DNA from: Photobacterium obscurum
Lineage (GTDB): Bacteria; Pseudomonadota; Gammaproteobacteria; Enterobacterales; Vibrionaceae
Length of the DNA stretch: 64,000 bases
Assembly: GCF_026191635.1 (NCBI RefSeq)
Contig: NZ_JAKRRW010000004.1
Span: 124,001-188,000, forward strand
Reading direction: 5' to 3'
The notes under the pieces were generated by a model that saw nothing but the letters and a program-made list of their open reading frames with translations, made no database searches and was not told the origin of the DNA. The position numbers and the translations under genes are program-made. This document shows positions 45,716 through 54,640 of the stretch, one piece after another (the first letter of the stretch is position 1; the number at the start of each line of letters is the position of its first letter).

Positions 45716-46497
45716 CAGCCATTTTGTTATATGTTCATAGTGTCCACATTCAAAATATAAGACCTGCCATCAATATGTTTCTTTCAATTAATTTCAGTGT
45801 TTTTTTATTTTTATTGATATAACAACAGGTTAGAATCTAACTATTGGTTGTGATTATGAACATTGTGTAAAATAAGTCACAATCATTAGGCCAATATAAG
45901 AGACATCCCTCTTTGTTACTCATCAATTTCAGTATAGTCCCAACAAAAAAAGATAGATTGGGTTTTTACAGAGGGCTTGTTTTAACATTTTGTTTATTCA
46001 GCTATTACCTTGTAAAATAACATTTTAAGAACCTTCTGTTAGAAGCCATCTGCTTTTAATGATAAAAAAGTCAGGTGATTCTTAGCCGTTATTAAGTGTT
46101 ATAAAACAATTTGTAGCAGCTGTTTTTTTATAAAATAAATTTAGTCTGGAATGGAAAATAAGGCTTCTATGTATAACTTTACATTCAATAATAATATTCT
46201 GTTAATATACCAGTCATATTTATTTGCCTAAGTTATTCAGAATGCTTGTTTAAGCGAAGCAGACCACCCATGCTGATACATTTTTTTGCAGTCATGTTGA
46301 TATCCTTCAGTGCTATGTATTTTGGTGCAATTTGAATATCGAATCGATAAGTATGCCCTCACGATTAGGATTGTAATTAGACGAATAAAAAACATAGATG
46401 TTATAACAAAAACCTATATATTAACTATTTGTTTTATCTTGAGTTTGTTGCTTTTACATGTGATGTTTATTGCTTGGAGTGTTAGCGGAGAGTGATA
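45716..46497. other. Intergenic region
   Basis: About 780 AT-rich bases. The only frame of note (46310-46495, GTG start, one hydrophobic segment, no good ribosome site) touches the next gene's start; I do not call it. Nothing else is seen. Confidence 0.5.
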
Positions 46498-46989
46498 ATG
46501 GAAGTTATTGTTAGGCATGTAGAAGACAAAGATATTGAAGCGATAAAAAATTTGTATGCAGGGAAAAATGCCTACAGTGGAACACTCCAACTTCCTTTCC
46601 CTTCCCTAAGGATGTGGGAAAAGCGGTTGTCTGATCTTCCAGATAATGTGTATAGCTTACTTGCTGAAAAGGGTGGCGAGGTTGTCGGGCAAGTAGGTAT
46701 GGAAGTCTTAACAAGGCCACGGCGCAAGCATGTTGCCCAGTTTGGAATGGCGGTGAATGATAATTACCTCGGGCTGGGGGTTGGAAGTAAGCTGCTATCT
46801 ACTATTATTGATCTCGCAGAAAATTGGCTAAATGTCAGTCGGATTGAATTGACGGTCTATACCGATAACGCGCCGGCAATTGCTTTGTATGAAAAGCACG
46901 GCTTTGTTATTGAGGGAGAAGCCAGAGACTATGCTTTTCGTAATGGTGAACATGTGAATGTATACCATATGGCGCGGGTGAAGAGCTAG
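46498..46989 (+). CDS. yhhY: GNAT acetyltransferase, YhhY/AaaT-like
   Basis: The ATG at 46498 has GGAGAG upstream; the product has 163 residues. The sequence follows E. coli YhhY (AaaT, L-amino acid N-acetyltransferase) closely: EVIVRHVEDKDIEAIKNLYAG, SGTLQLPFPSLRMWEKRL, RPRRKHVAQFGMAVND, the acetyl-CoA site GLGVGSKLLSTII, RIELTVYTDNAPAIALYEKHGF and GEHVNVYHMARVK. YhhY acetylates hydrophobic L-amino acids such as Phe and Met in the cytoplasm. Orthology is judged by eye and not by a database search. Confidence 0.82.
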   Translation: MEVIVRHVEDKDIEAIKNLYAGKNAYSGTLQLPFPSLRMWEKRLSDLPDNVYSLLAEKGGEVVGQVGMEVLTRPRRKHVAQFGMAVNDNYLGLGVGSKLLSTIIDLAENWLNVSRIELTVYTDNAPAIALYEKHGFVIEGEARDYAFRNGEHVNVYHMARVKS

Positions 46990-47017
46990 AATCAGCTTTG
47001 CCATGTACTGACAGGGA

Positions 47018-47557
47018 TCAGACCTCTGTCAGTGCCTTGAGCTCGTAATATTCAAGATCCTCTGTGATCATGTTTACCCGGGTTGCATCATTTTTGGTCA
47101 TTACATGCTCCATACCGATCTTTTTCAGGATTTTACCCGGTGAAGGATCACGGCTGAGGTGTTGGCCATAGATCATGTCAAGCTCTAACCGTTTGAAGCC
47201 AAATTCCGTCAAACGCTTTGCCGCTTCTGTACAATACCCTTGGCCCCAAAATGGCACCCCGATCCAGTAACCCAACTGGGCTGTGCTATTGGTAATATTG
47301 TGTAGACCCACACAACCAACAAGCCGAAAATTAGACTTAAGAGTAATGGCGTAGATAGCTGACTGTTGACTCTGCCACCCTGCGAGATGCTTACCGATCC
47401 ACTGTCCGGCAACACCATCCGTGTAAGGGTGGGGAATATTAATTGTTCCGTTGGCAATCAATTCATCGCCAGCAAGCCTCTGTACTTTCGTTGCATCTGA
47501 TAGTTGGAAAGGTCTCAAAATCAGCCGCTCGGTTGTTAATAATGGTTGGTGTCCCAT
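47018..47557 (-). CDS. RimJ/RimL-type GNAT acetyltransferase
   Basis: The 179-residue product has the opening LLTTERLILRPFQLSDATKVQRLAGDE, typical of the RimL branch, then VGCVGLHNITNSTAQLGYWIGVPFWGQGYCTEAAKRLTEFGF with the acetyl-CoA binding segment, and ending in MEHVMTKNDATRVN. Members acetylate N-terminal or small amine substrates; this one is not assignable to RimJ, RimL or YdaF. It faces yhhY convergently with about 28 bases between. Confidence 0.85.
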   Translation of the reverse strand: MGHQPLLTTERLILRPFQLSDATKVQRLAGDELIANGTINIPHPYTDGVAGQWIGKHLAGWQSQQSAIYAITLKSNFRLVGCVGLHNITNSTAQLGYWIGVPFWGQGYCTEAAKRLTEFGFKRLELDMIYGQHLSRDPSPGKILKKIGMEHVMTKNDATRVNMITEDLEYYELKALTEV

Positions 47558-47789
47558 AGCCCTCTCCTTCTTTTATGAATAAGTTATCAAACATAATTTA
47601 TTAAATAGTTTTCATAAAACATGTGCTATCGACTGGATCAAAAATGCGGCCAAATTTTGTACATCAGTATATAGGGAGGATTTGACACTAAACAGCACAG
47701 CTAACTAGTAGAGGAAGCTGACACCATTTATGCCGAATGTATGCTGTAGGTGCAGTTTATGAAGGGCTGGAAGCGTGCGCGATAGCAGC

Positions 47790-48236
47790 TTAATCGCGCT
47801 TCCATTCAGTTTCACCATATTGGGCAATACTGGACAGGGCTTTTTTTATGTCCTTTTCAAGAAGCAATTTAATCAGCCACCCTGTACCTCGTATCCGTGG
47901 TGAAAATTTAATTCGGTAATGGATCAGGCTTTGGTTGGCATTCAAACTCTTAAAGCGGATCCAGCCCCCGTGCTCGTCCACCGGACCACCTTGGATGACT
48001 TTATAATGGAGATGCTCATTTTCTTTGTAGTCAATTATTTGTTCCTGAAAGGTGAAGGGGCCAGCGATGACTTTTCTGACCGCGCCAATCCCATTGACAT
48101 CGGGCTTTCCTTGCTTAACTAATGAATACTTGGCATCAAAGAACCGTCCAAGATTTTCATGGTCAGAAAGTAACTCAAATAGTACTTTCTTGGGTACAGC
48201 AGCGGTCTGTTCAAGAGTGATGGTGTGTATGCCCAT
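47790..48236 (-). CDS. SRPBCC (polyketide cyclase/dehydrase-like) family protein
   Basis: The 148-residue product starts MGIHTITLEQTAAVPKKVLFELLSDHENLGRFFDAKYSLVKQGKPDVNGIGAVRKVIAGPFTFQEQIIDYKENEHLHYKVIQGGP, a classical START-like helix-grip opening with the bulky ligand cavity, and closes with a C-terminal helix (WLIKLLLEKDIKKALSSIAQYGE). Such proteins bind or process hydrophobic ligands, but the role is unknown. It is alone, followed by about a kilobase of gene-poor DNA on the far side. Confidence 0.8.
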   Translation of the reverse strand: MGIHTITLEQTAAVPKKVLFELLSDHENLGRFFDAKYSLVKQGKPDVNGIGAVRKVIAGPFTFQEQIIDYKENEHLHYKVIQGGPVDEHGGWIRFKSLNANQSLIHYRIKFSPRIRGTGWLIKLLLEKDIKKALSSIAQYGETEWKRD

Positions 48237-49290
48237 ATTCCTGACCCTTTGTCAAGTTGTAATTCGGATGTTAACAACATGTGTGTCAATGTCAATGGGT
48301 TGATGGGTATTATTCGCTTTGCTTATAGTAGGCGTTGGTTAGATTGCGGCAGGGGAGCGAAACTTTGTTTTCTGCATCCCACCTTGCTCTGTTGGTTTGT
48401 GTTGATGAGAAAGGGTCGTTGTGGGGTATAGGTTCTTTCTGTTGTTAGAAATCTTTCTTTATTAATTAGTTAGCAGCTAAGTGATGATAAGGCGAAGATA
48501 AGAAATCGCACAATAATGACTTTTGTCACAAAAATAATGCAAGATAGTGGTTGCAAAAGGAATCATTGGCTCTTATATTGAGTTTGTTGAGATAAATCGG
48601 ACGGTGAAAAGTATTAAAGAAAGTGGATAGCCTTAATCCGTTAAATAAGGTCGCTTCTAGTATCACTTCTACGAAATATCACACAGTTCTTTAATCCCTG
48701 AGCCTTATGTTGTACTAAGCACTATTGAGTTGTTTTGTTTCAAGGCTAATTTTCAGGGCAAGGTGAAGCTTTATTTTTATCTAACTGTCATAAGGACGTA
48801 ACGAACGGTTAGTTATAGTAAAGCGGATTAGATGAGTAAGAACGGTATTAATAATAGAGATATCAACCTTACTCGTTTTTGGAAAAAATGAGAGGTGTAT
48901 TATGGCTAATAGAAACCGCAGACAATGGTTCTATCATCAGTCACAAACAACAAACGTAAAAGAAAAATCAAAGTAACAGCATAGGCGTTAAGAAACGCAA
49001 TGTATTGATTTTAATGAAGTTGTTGTAAACAAAATGCCAGGAACACATTAATAATGAAAGTGTTTCTGGCTAATATTTTTTATTCATTATCCCCCCTTAT
49101 AACGCAATCCCCGATTAATTTGAAATCTCACTCTAATCTATTTAAATATCAAGCAAACGATTGGTGTCTCTTTTTTGAGAGCTTAACTAGTACGACAATT
49201 CTAATTTCCTTTGTTAAGGAATTGCCCTCTGATAGTTGAGAGGTAATGAAAGGTTTTATGAAAAATGGTCTGCTTAAGGCTGAAGAGTTG
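48237..49290. other. Long gene-poor region
   Basis: About 1050 bases. Only one small ORF with a ribosome site is seen (48902-48976). The rest shows no gene, clear hairpin or promoter that I can support. Confidence 0.5.
48902..48976 (+). CDS. Possible 24-residue leader or small protein
   Basis: GAGAGGTG precedes an ATG, opening a 24-residue frame with a basic and polar composition (MANRNRRQWFYHQSQTTN...KEKSK). The good ribosome site and the neutral, AT-poor codon choice are the only supports. It might be a real small protein or chance. Confidence 0.3.
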   Translation: MANRNRRQWFYHQSQTTNVKEKSK

Positions 49291-49857
49291 TTATTGAAAA
49301 ATTGAACCTCCAATTGTAACTTGTTCGGGTATTACGGTAATCGGAGTACCACCTAGGTAAATATTTCCCTGTACCACTAAAAATTTTGGTAGCTCTGTTA
49401 TGCCTGTGTTTGCAAGGTATAGGTTTCCGCCGACATAGAGGTAAGGGGGAAGCTGCATGATTTTCGTACCCATAAGGCTCAGGTCGCCTTTTACTTGCAG
49501 CCCATTATTCAGATATGTGATCTGAGAATGCGCGAGGTTGATATAACCATGAACCACCAACTGTAGCGGTAAACGCGTAACAGAGCTGTAGGCGAGGTTA
49601 AGGTTACCTTCGACAGTGAGCTTACGAGGCAGCCGCTCAATTTTACTATGTTCTAGATTAAGGTTGCCTTTTACGGTCATAGGATCGGGTAATTCGAGGT
49701 TTTGAGCATTGCGCAACGATACATTACCGTATGAGTCGGTGTAGTTTAGCAGTTTCAGTTCAGATAGGTACTGGTTGGCAAAGCTGAGCGGTGAAGCAAG
49801 CGCAAAGGAAATCATTATGGCGAGGCGAACTCTCCGCTGCCGGGAATGGGAAAACAT
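49291..49857 (-). CDS. Exported protein with 20-residue leucine/glycine repeats
   Basis: The start at 49857 (CAGAGGTTT upstream) gives 188 residues with a signal peptide (RLAIMISFALASPLSFA). The mature part holds six tandem 20-residue repeats of the form LxVxGNLxLxxTxIxxLPxx (for example LYVGGNLYLANTGITELPKF). This makes a regular beta-solenoid with Asn ladders and a Gly turn, like bacterial LRR or polymer-forming (bactofilin-like) proteins. A surface or periplasmic structural role is likely. No family name is assigned. Confidence 0.7.
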   Translation of the reverse strand: MFSHSRQRRVRLAIMISFALASPLSFANQYLSELKLLNYTDSYGNVSLRNAQNLELPDPMTVKGNLNLEHSKIERLPRKLTVEGNLNLAYSSVTRLPLQLVVHGYINLAHSQITYLNNGLQVKGDLSLMGTKIMQLPPYLYVGGNLYLANTGITELPKFLVVQGNIYLGGTPITVIPEQVTIGGSIFQ

Positions 49858-49917
49858 AAACCTCTGCTCTCGAGTATCTGCCATTATAACCAGCCTTAAT
49901 CTGACTTTTTGGGGCAT

Positions 49918-50267
49918 TATGCCTTGCTGCTGCCATTAGTCAATTTGACTTGCCGGTTAATGTGCACAGTTGCCGGCTCTATAACGAAAAACTGATTTTT
50001 CTTGTATTGGTAGAGGGTTATGGCATCGGCATTATGGTTGTTTGTACCTTCATTGTACTCAGCCAACCTTTCTGAATGAAGTTTTAACCAGCATCAATTC
50101 ATTATGAAGTCTTATGAGTATTCAGCTTAAGTTCAGGAATAAAACATTGTTTTATATTTTAAGGTGAGGTTCAGTTAAACCCTGTAAATTAGTCAGCAAC
50201 AGAACGAAGAACAGTAATTAACAATAAGAACTGGTTCTTCCTATAAAGACAATTAGGAGCTTTACTG
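49918..50267. other. Intergenic region
   Basis: About 350 bases upstream of the outer-membrane protein gene, whose ribosome site AGGAG lies at its right end. No other feature is seen. Confidence 0.5.
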
Positions 50268-50771
50268 ATGAAAAAACTAACAATTATCTCAACTCTTGCT
50301 TTGGCCTCTGCTGCTGCTTCTCCAGTTTTTGCTGCTGATACTGAATGGTTTGTAGGTGCTGGTGCTGGTTATCAGGAAGACAGCATTAAGGGTGCTTCCG
50401 GCGGTGAAGATATGACTTATCAATTACGCGGTGGTGCAATTTTGAATGACCACCATCGTGTTATGGGTACTTATAGCTACATGGACAAGTCATCACAAAA
50501 CATGTTCCTGGCTTCGTATGATTACCTACTACCTGTCGCACAAAACGTTAATCTATTTGCTGGTGTATCTGCTGGTGCTGCAGACAGTAAGATTGATGGC
50601 AAGAGCTCGACAGATTTTGTTTGGGGTGGCCAAGTCGGTGCGATGTATGAAATCAACGACAACTGGTCAACTGATCTGACATATCGCTACCTAGATCAAG
50701 ACTATAGCGAAAATAACACCAAGATTGACTATTCTCAGCAAGTCGTACTATCTGTCGACTACAAGTTCTAG
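50268..50771 (+). CDS. Small outer-membrane beta-barrel protein
   Basis: The 167-residue product has a signal peptide (MKKLTIISTLALASAAASPVFA), AGGAG upstream, and an eight-stranded-barrel look: alternating aromatic strands (EWFVGAGAGYQEDSI, HRVMGTYSYMDKSSQNMFLASYDYLL, NVNLFAGVSAGAAD), ending with VVLSVDYKF whose terminal Phe is the usual BAM signal. Barrels of this size include OmpX/OmpW- and Ail-like proteins. No OmpA C-terminal domain is present. A strong terminator follows. Confidence 0.85.
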   Translation: MKKLTIISTLALASAAASPVFAADTEWFVGAGAGYQEDSIKGASGGEDMTYQLRGGAILNDHHRVMGTYSYMDKSSQNMFLASYDYLLPVAQNVNLFAGVSAGAADSKIDGKSSTDFVWGGQVGAMYEINDNWSTDLTYRYLDQDYSENNTKIDYSQQVVLSVDYKF

Positions 50772-50795
50772 TCAGGTTTGCTGTACAAGACATAG

Positions 50796-50824
50796 AAAGA
50801 GGGCATTTAATGCCCTCTTTTTTT
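50796..50824 (+). terminator. Intrinsic terminator
   Basis: AAAGAGGGCA and TGCCCTCTTT form a 10-bp stem with a 5-nt loop, running into seven T residues, 24 nt past the outer-membrane protein stop. Confidence 0.92.
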
Positions 50825-51328
50825 CGTATGAGGTTTCCGTTCAACCCCATCTGTTTTGATGTAAAGCATTGAGTAATGCCATGCTCGACAGCTCTTAAGT
50901 GATCTTATGCAACAATATGTCATCAAGCATCTGTTGGTATATTTAAATACACAATTGATTGCAATTGTTCGCTTTATGCTCGATTGAAGCTGGATCACAA
51001 AAAAAATCGGTCTAGGGGTTGTTAATGTGATCTATATCTCTATATACTCCGCATCCGGCCAGAACCATCGAGTTCAGCCACCTTAGTTACAAGCTGTCAC
51101 CAGGGAAATGTGAACGACCCACGGAGTTGGACCGGCGTTACTTTAGCTTGTTATCAAGGTGACTTGTATGTTGTACATTTGGGCGGACAAAAACACATTT
51201 ACTGAACTTACCGGTTCAGGACCCTCCTATTTCGCTTTCTCCCCGAAAGCAATTGTTCCCCTATTGCAGCAGGCAGTAACACCTTCATATTTCGACAATC
51301 CATTTATTAAAAGCAGCAGGACGAAATA
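50825..51328 (+). other. Long leader region of the nucleoside transporter
   Basis: About 500 bases lie between the outer-membrane protein terminator and the NupC start. A CRP-like TGTGATCTATATCTCT occurs at 51026-51041. The next 130 bases are GC-richer than the flanks and hold possible stems (CCGGCC/GGACCGG around 51055 and 51130), a possible structured leader. No known riboswitch is recognised. Confidence 0.4.
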
Positions 51329-52537
51329 ATGCAGTTGTTAATTAGTTTGGCCGGTATTTTGGTGCTGGTAGTATGCGCTTGGGCGTTATCTGAAAACCGT
51401 AAAAAGATTAACTGGCGCACAGTCGGTGGCGCATTATTCTTACAGGCAAGTTTTGCCGCTTTGGTACTGTATGTACCGGTTGGGCAAATGATGCTGGGGG
51501 CCATGAGTAGTGGTGTTGCCAGCGTGTTGGGTTTTGCTGATGAAGGCATTAAGTTCCTATTCGGTGACCTAGCAACTTCCGGTTTTATTTTTGCCATCCG
51601 CGTTCTTCCCCTCGTTATTTTCATTAGTGCTCTGATTTCTCTTCTATATTACCTTGGCGTTATGCAGTGGGTTATTAAAGTGATCGGTGGCGGTATCCAG
51701 AAAGCATTGGGTACAAGTCGTGCGGAATCACTGGTAGCAACTGGTAATATCTTCCTTTCTCAGGGTGAGTCGCCACTGTTGGTCAAACCATTCTTGCCAC
51801 AAATGACGCGTTCAGAGCTGTTCGCAGTCATGACCGGTGGTATGGCTTCGGTAGCCGGTAGTGTACTTGGCGGTTATGCTGGCCTGGGTGTTGATCTTAA
51901 ATACCTTATCGCGGCAAGTTTTATGGCGGCACCTGGTAGTCTTATGATGGCTAAAATTCTGGTACCAGAACAAAGCATCGCGGTTGAGCAAACTGATATC
52001 GAGATGGCCAAGAGCGATCACAGCAATGCGATTGATGCCTTGGCTGCGGGTGCAATGAACGGTATGAAAGTCGCTGTTGCTATCGGTACTATGCTGATTG
52101 CGTTTGTAAGTGTTATCGCAATGGCAAATGCTGGTCTAGAAATGGTCGGTGAGTGGTTTGGTATGCAGAGCCTGACAATGCAGGGCATTCTAGGTTACAT
52201 CTTTTCGCCACTTGCATTCATTATTGGTGTTCCTGCAAGCGAAATGCTTCAGGCGGGTGCATTCATTGGCCAGAAGCTGATTCTTAATGAGTTTGTTGCC
52301 TTCCTAGATTTTGTTGATGTAAAAGAAACGCTTTCTTCACAAAGCCAGGTGATCATTACCTTTGCACTGTGTGGCTTTGCTAACATTGGCTCTATCGCAA
52401 TTCAGATTGGCTCGATTGGGGTGATGGCTCCGGAGCGCCGCGGTGACGTTGCAAGCCTAGGTATTAAAGCGGTACTGGCTGCAACGCTTGCTAACCTGAT
52501 GAGTGCTGCGCTAGCGGGTATCTTTGTAAGCCTGTAA
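51329..52537 (+). CDS. NupC family concentrative nucleoside transporter
   Basis: The 402-residue product is a CNT transporter: an N-terminal membrane segment (LISLAGILVLVVCAWALS), SENRKKINWRTVGGALFLQASFAALVL, then FIFAIRVLPLVIFISALISLLYYLGVMQWVI, the core GNIFLSQGESPLLVKPFLPQMTRSELFAVMTGGMAS, and a late GVPASEMLQAGAFIGQKLILNEFVAF. The QxESPLxxKP motif binds nucleosides and the second GxPxSEM loop pairs with it. It imports nucleosides with a cation gradient. The upstream leader carries a CRP-like site. Confidence 0.93.
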   Translation: MQLLISLAGILVLVVCAWALSENRKKINWRTVGGALFLQASFAALVLYVPVGQMMLGAMSSGVASVLGFADEGIKFLFGDLATSGFIFAIRVLPLVIFISALISLLYYLGVMQWVIKVIGGGIQKALGTSRAESLVATGNIFLSQGESPLLVKPFLPQMTRSELFAVMTGGMASVAGSVLGGYAGLGVDLKYLIAASFMAAPGSLMMAKILVPEQSIAVEQTDIEMAKSDHSNAIDALAAGAMNGMKVAVAIGTMLIAFVSVIAMANAGLEMVGEWFGMQSLTMQGILGYIFSPLAFIIGVPASEMLQAGAFIGQKLILNEFVAFLDFVDVKETLSSQSQVIITFALCGFANIGSIAIQIGSIGVMAPERRGDVASLGIKAVLAATLANLMSAALAGIFVSL

Positions 52538-52556
52538 GCTAAGTCCTTGAAAACGA

Positions 52557-52587
52557 AAAGCCGCCATTGGAATGGCGGCTTTTTTTC
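52557..52587 (+). terminator. Intrinsic terminator after nupC-like gene
   Basis: AAAAGCCGCCAT and ATGGCGGCTTTT form a 12-bp stem, followed by a T run, 20 nt past the stop at 52537. Confidence 0.93.
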
Positions 52588-52660
52588 ATCTTTAGAAGGT
52601 ATAAAACAATGTTTTATTGTGTTAAAGTCTTCCAAGTCGATGAATATGGGTAAATCAGGC

Positions 52661-52972
52661 ATGCAAAACTTACTTAAAACCTTGGCCCTATGTCTGTTTG
52701 TGCTTCCAGTATCGCTACATGCCGAGACATTTTTGAATGATTCGGTTTTGATGGAACCGGTTCTATCGGATAGCTTGGCTGAATTAGGAGGAACAAAGGC
52801 TGTAGAAGTGATGCCTAATGAAGAGTACAAGATCAAAATTGAAGTGAATCCATTACCCAAACCACAGTATACTGATCCGGGCTTTACCCCTAGCCATGAA
52901 GTGATGCGCGAGACCGAGTCAAAGCGTGAAGCGGAGGAACGGTTATGGGAGGCAATTTTTTCTCAGTTCTAA
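52661..52972 (+). CDS. Small exported protein
   Basis: The ATG at 52661 (two upstream in-frame ATGs also exist) starts a 103-residue protein with a signal peptide (NLLKTLALCLFVLPVSLHA). The mature part is acidic and short: ETFLNDSVLMEPVLSDSLAELGG, then KIEVNPLPKPQYTDPGF and a charged helical tail (ETESKREAEERLWEAIFSQF). No family is recognised. It may be a periplasmic or secreted helper. Confidence 0.5.
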   Translation: MQNLLKTLALCLFVLPVSLHAETFLNDSVLMEPVLSDSLAELGGTKAVEVMPNEEYKIKIEVNPLPKPQYTDPGFTPSHEVMRETESKREAEERLWEAIFSQF

Positions 52973-53199
52973 ATGCGCTAAGGTCAAAAAAGTTCATATA
53001 TTCTTAATATTGAGACGAGCTAATAAGAATGTAGGCTAAGTGATTTAATTTAAAACTAAAGTTATTAGTATAAACTTTGCGATGCTCTCTATTTTCACCC
53101 TGCAAAGTGCTGATTTTTTAAGCTGTTAACCCCTTCGGCATTTCACCGATTTAACCTCGACTACACTTAGGAAAAATATAACTGTAGCAGAGGTAAAAC

Positions 53200-54585
53200 G
53201 TGTCTAGATTTTTATTACAACAGCCGATAAATTTGCGATCTGTATTGTGCTTTTTTGCTCTCATTACTCCTTTTACTCTTAATGCTGAACCTAACTTTCA
53301 TGCCGGGCAGGTAGTGGTACAAGCGACTCCGGACGAACTTGGCGACGCAAAAGTTCTGCGTTTCTACCCCAACTCGGGGATATCAGTTATACAAGTTGAG
53401 CTTGGTAAGGAAGCCAGCAAGTTAAATGCCTACCGGGCTAAAGGGAAGCGTGCCAGTAAAAATTTCATCGCCAGCCATTTTGCCAATGACCCATACTACA
53501 GTACCTATCAATGGCATTTTTCAAAGATTGAAGTCGAGAATGCCTGGGAAGTTAGTGATGGTTACGGGGTTACTGTTGCTGTACTAGATACCGGTCTTCG
53601 AATGGGAGGAAATGATGGCATTGGTTGCGTAGAAGGTGGGACGGATATTGCCTATGATGACAACGACCCAACTGATGGCGATGGTCACGGTACCCATGTA
53701 TCAGGCACGATAGCTCAGGCTACAAATAACAGTACCGGTGTTGCAGGGTTAGCTTACAGTAGCTGTGTCATGCCGGTAAAAGTCTTGGATGATGGCGGGT
53801 CAGGCAGTTTTGCTGATATTGCCGATGGCATTTATTATGCCGTTAGCAATGGTGCGGGCGTGATAAACATGAGCTTGGGTGTGAGTGCCCGCTCTGGCTT
53901 AACCAATGACCCGATAATGGATGCGGCCCTTGATCATGCGGCAGCAAATGGCGTGGTCGTGGTTGCAGCCGCTGGCAATGATAGTTTTCGCAAGAATGTC
54001 AGTTACCCTGCTATCTATCCAAGTGTGATTGCTGTCGGGGCAACAGACTATAACAATGCGCTAGCCCCATATTCAAACCGGGGGAAAGGGCTAGATATTG
54101 TCGCGCCGGGAGGAAATACTGCTGCTGATGAAAATGGCGATGGCTTTGCTGATGGAGTACTCCAAGAAACGTTTGCTAGTGATGGTACGTGGGGATATTA
54201 CTTCTTTCAGGGCACATCAATGGCTACACCTCATGTCAGCGCATTGGCGGCGATGTTACTTGCTAATGGAATTGAACCTGAGGACGTGAAGGAAGCTATG
54301 ACGTCCACTGCGCAGGATTTGGGTAATCCAGGGTATGATAATAGTTTTGGTCATGGTCTGATCCAGCCTTCTCAAGCGCTAAACTGGTCTGCCGGTGGCT
54401 CATTACCTGAAGAGGGGGGTGGTGAAAATGAAGTGGTTTGCACCGATAACGATGGGGATGGTTATTGTGCAGAGGTTGATGACTGTGATGATACCAATGC
54501 CAATGTGAATCCGGGCAAGAATGAGAAAGGGCAGCGCAGAAAAGATGGTTTAGACAATAACTGTAATGGAGTTATTGATGCCTAG
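53200..54585 (+). CDS. Secreted subtilisin-like serine protease with calcium-binding-like tail
   Basis: The GTG start at 53200 has GAGG 7 nt upstream; the product has 461 residues. A signal peptide (VLCFFALITPFTLNA) and a propeptide-like stretch precede the S8 catalytic domain: D130 in VAVLDTGLRMGG, H163 in GDGHGTHVSGT and S340 in QGTSMATPHVS, with the oxyanion Asn in AAAGND. The C-terminal 50 residues (CTDNDGDGYCAEVDDCDDTNANVNPG...DGLDNNCNGVIDA) resemble MopE-type or thrombospondin-type-3 metal-binding repeats. Extracellular protein degradation is likely. Confidence 0.9.
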   Translation: MSRFLLQQPINLRSVLCFFALITPFTLNAEPNFHAGQVVVQATPDELGDAKVLRFYPNSGISVIQVELGKEASKLNAYRAKGKRASKNFIASHFANDPYYSTYQWHFSKIEVENAWEVSDGYGVTVAVLDTGLRMGGNDGIGCVEGGTDIAYDDNDPTDGDGHGTHVSGTIAQATNNSTGVAGLAYSSCVMPVKVLDDGGSGSFADIADGIYYAVSNGAGVINMSLGVSARSGLTNDPIMDAALDHAAANGVVVVAAAGNDSFRKNVSYPAIYPSVIAVGATDYNNALAPYSNRGKGLDIVAPGGNTAADENGDGFADGVLQETFASDGTWGYYFFQGTSMATPHVSALAAMLLANGIEPEDVKEAMTSTAQDLGNPGYDNSFGHGLIQPSQALNWSAGGSLPEEGGGENEVVCTDNDGDGYCAEVDDCDDTNANVNPGKNEKGQRRKDGLDNNCNGVIDA

Positions 54586-54591
54586 CTAACG

Positions 54592-54636
54592 AGGCTCACT
54601 GCGCGGTAAAGGCCAGCCTTACCGCATAGTGAGCCT
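54592..54636. terminator. Long hairpin between convergent genes
   Basis: AGGCTCACT...GCGGTAA...GGC pairs with GCC...TTACCGC...AGTGAGCCT with a bulge. It lies between the protease stop and the reductase stop. Confidence 0.7.
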
Positions 54637-54640
54637 TCAC

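Noticed and set aside
46310..46495. 61-residue frame with a hydrophobic segment just before yhhY
   Set aside because: GTG start without a ribosome site; AT-rich DNA readily gives hydrophobic frames. Could be reconsidered if conserved.
49054..49239. 61-residue frame in the 48-49 kb gap
   Set aside because: No ribosome site, mixed composition and no family resemblance.
51030..51180. Cobalamin riboswitch before the NupC gene
   Set aside because: The B12-box pattern GCCACTG is not present in the right context (GCCACCTTA only).
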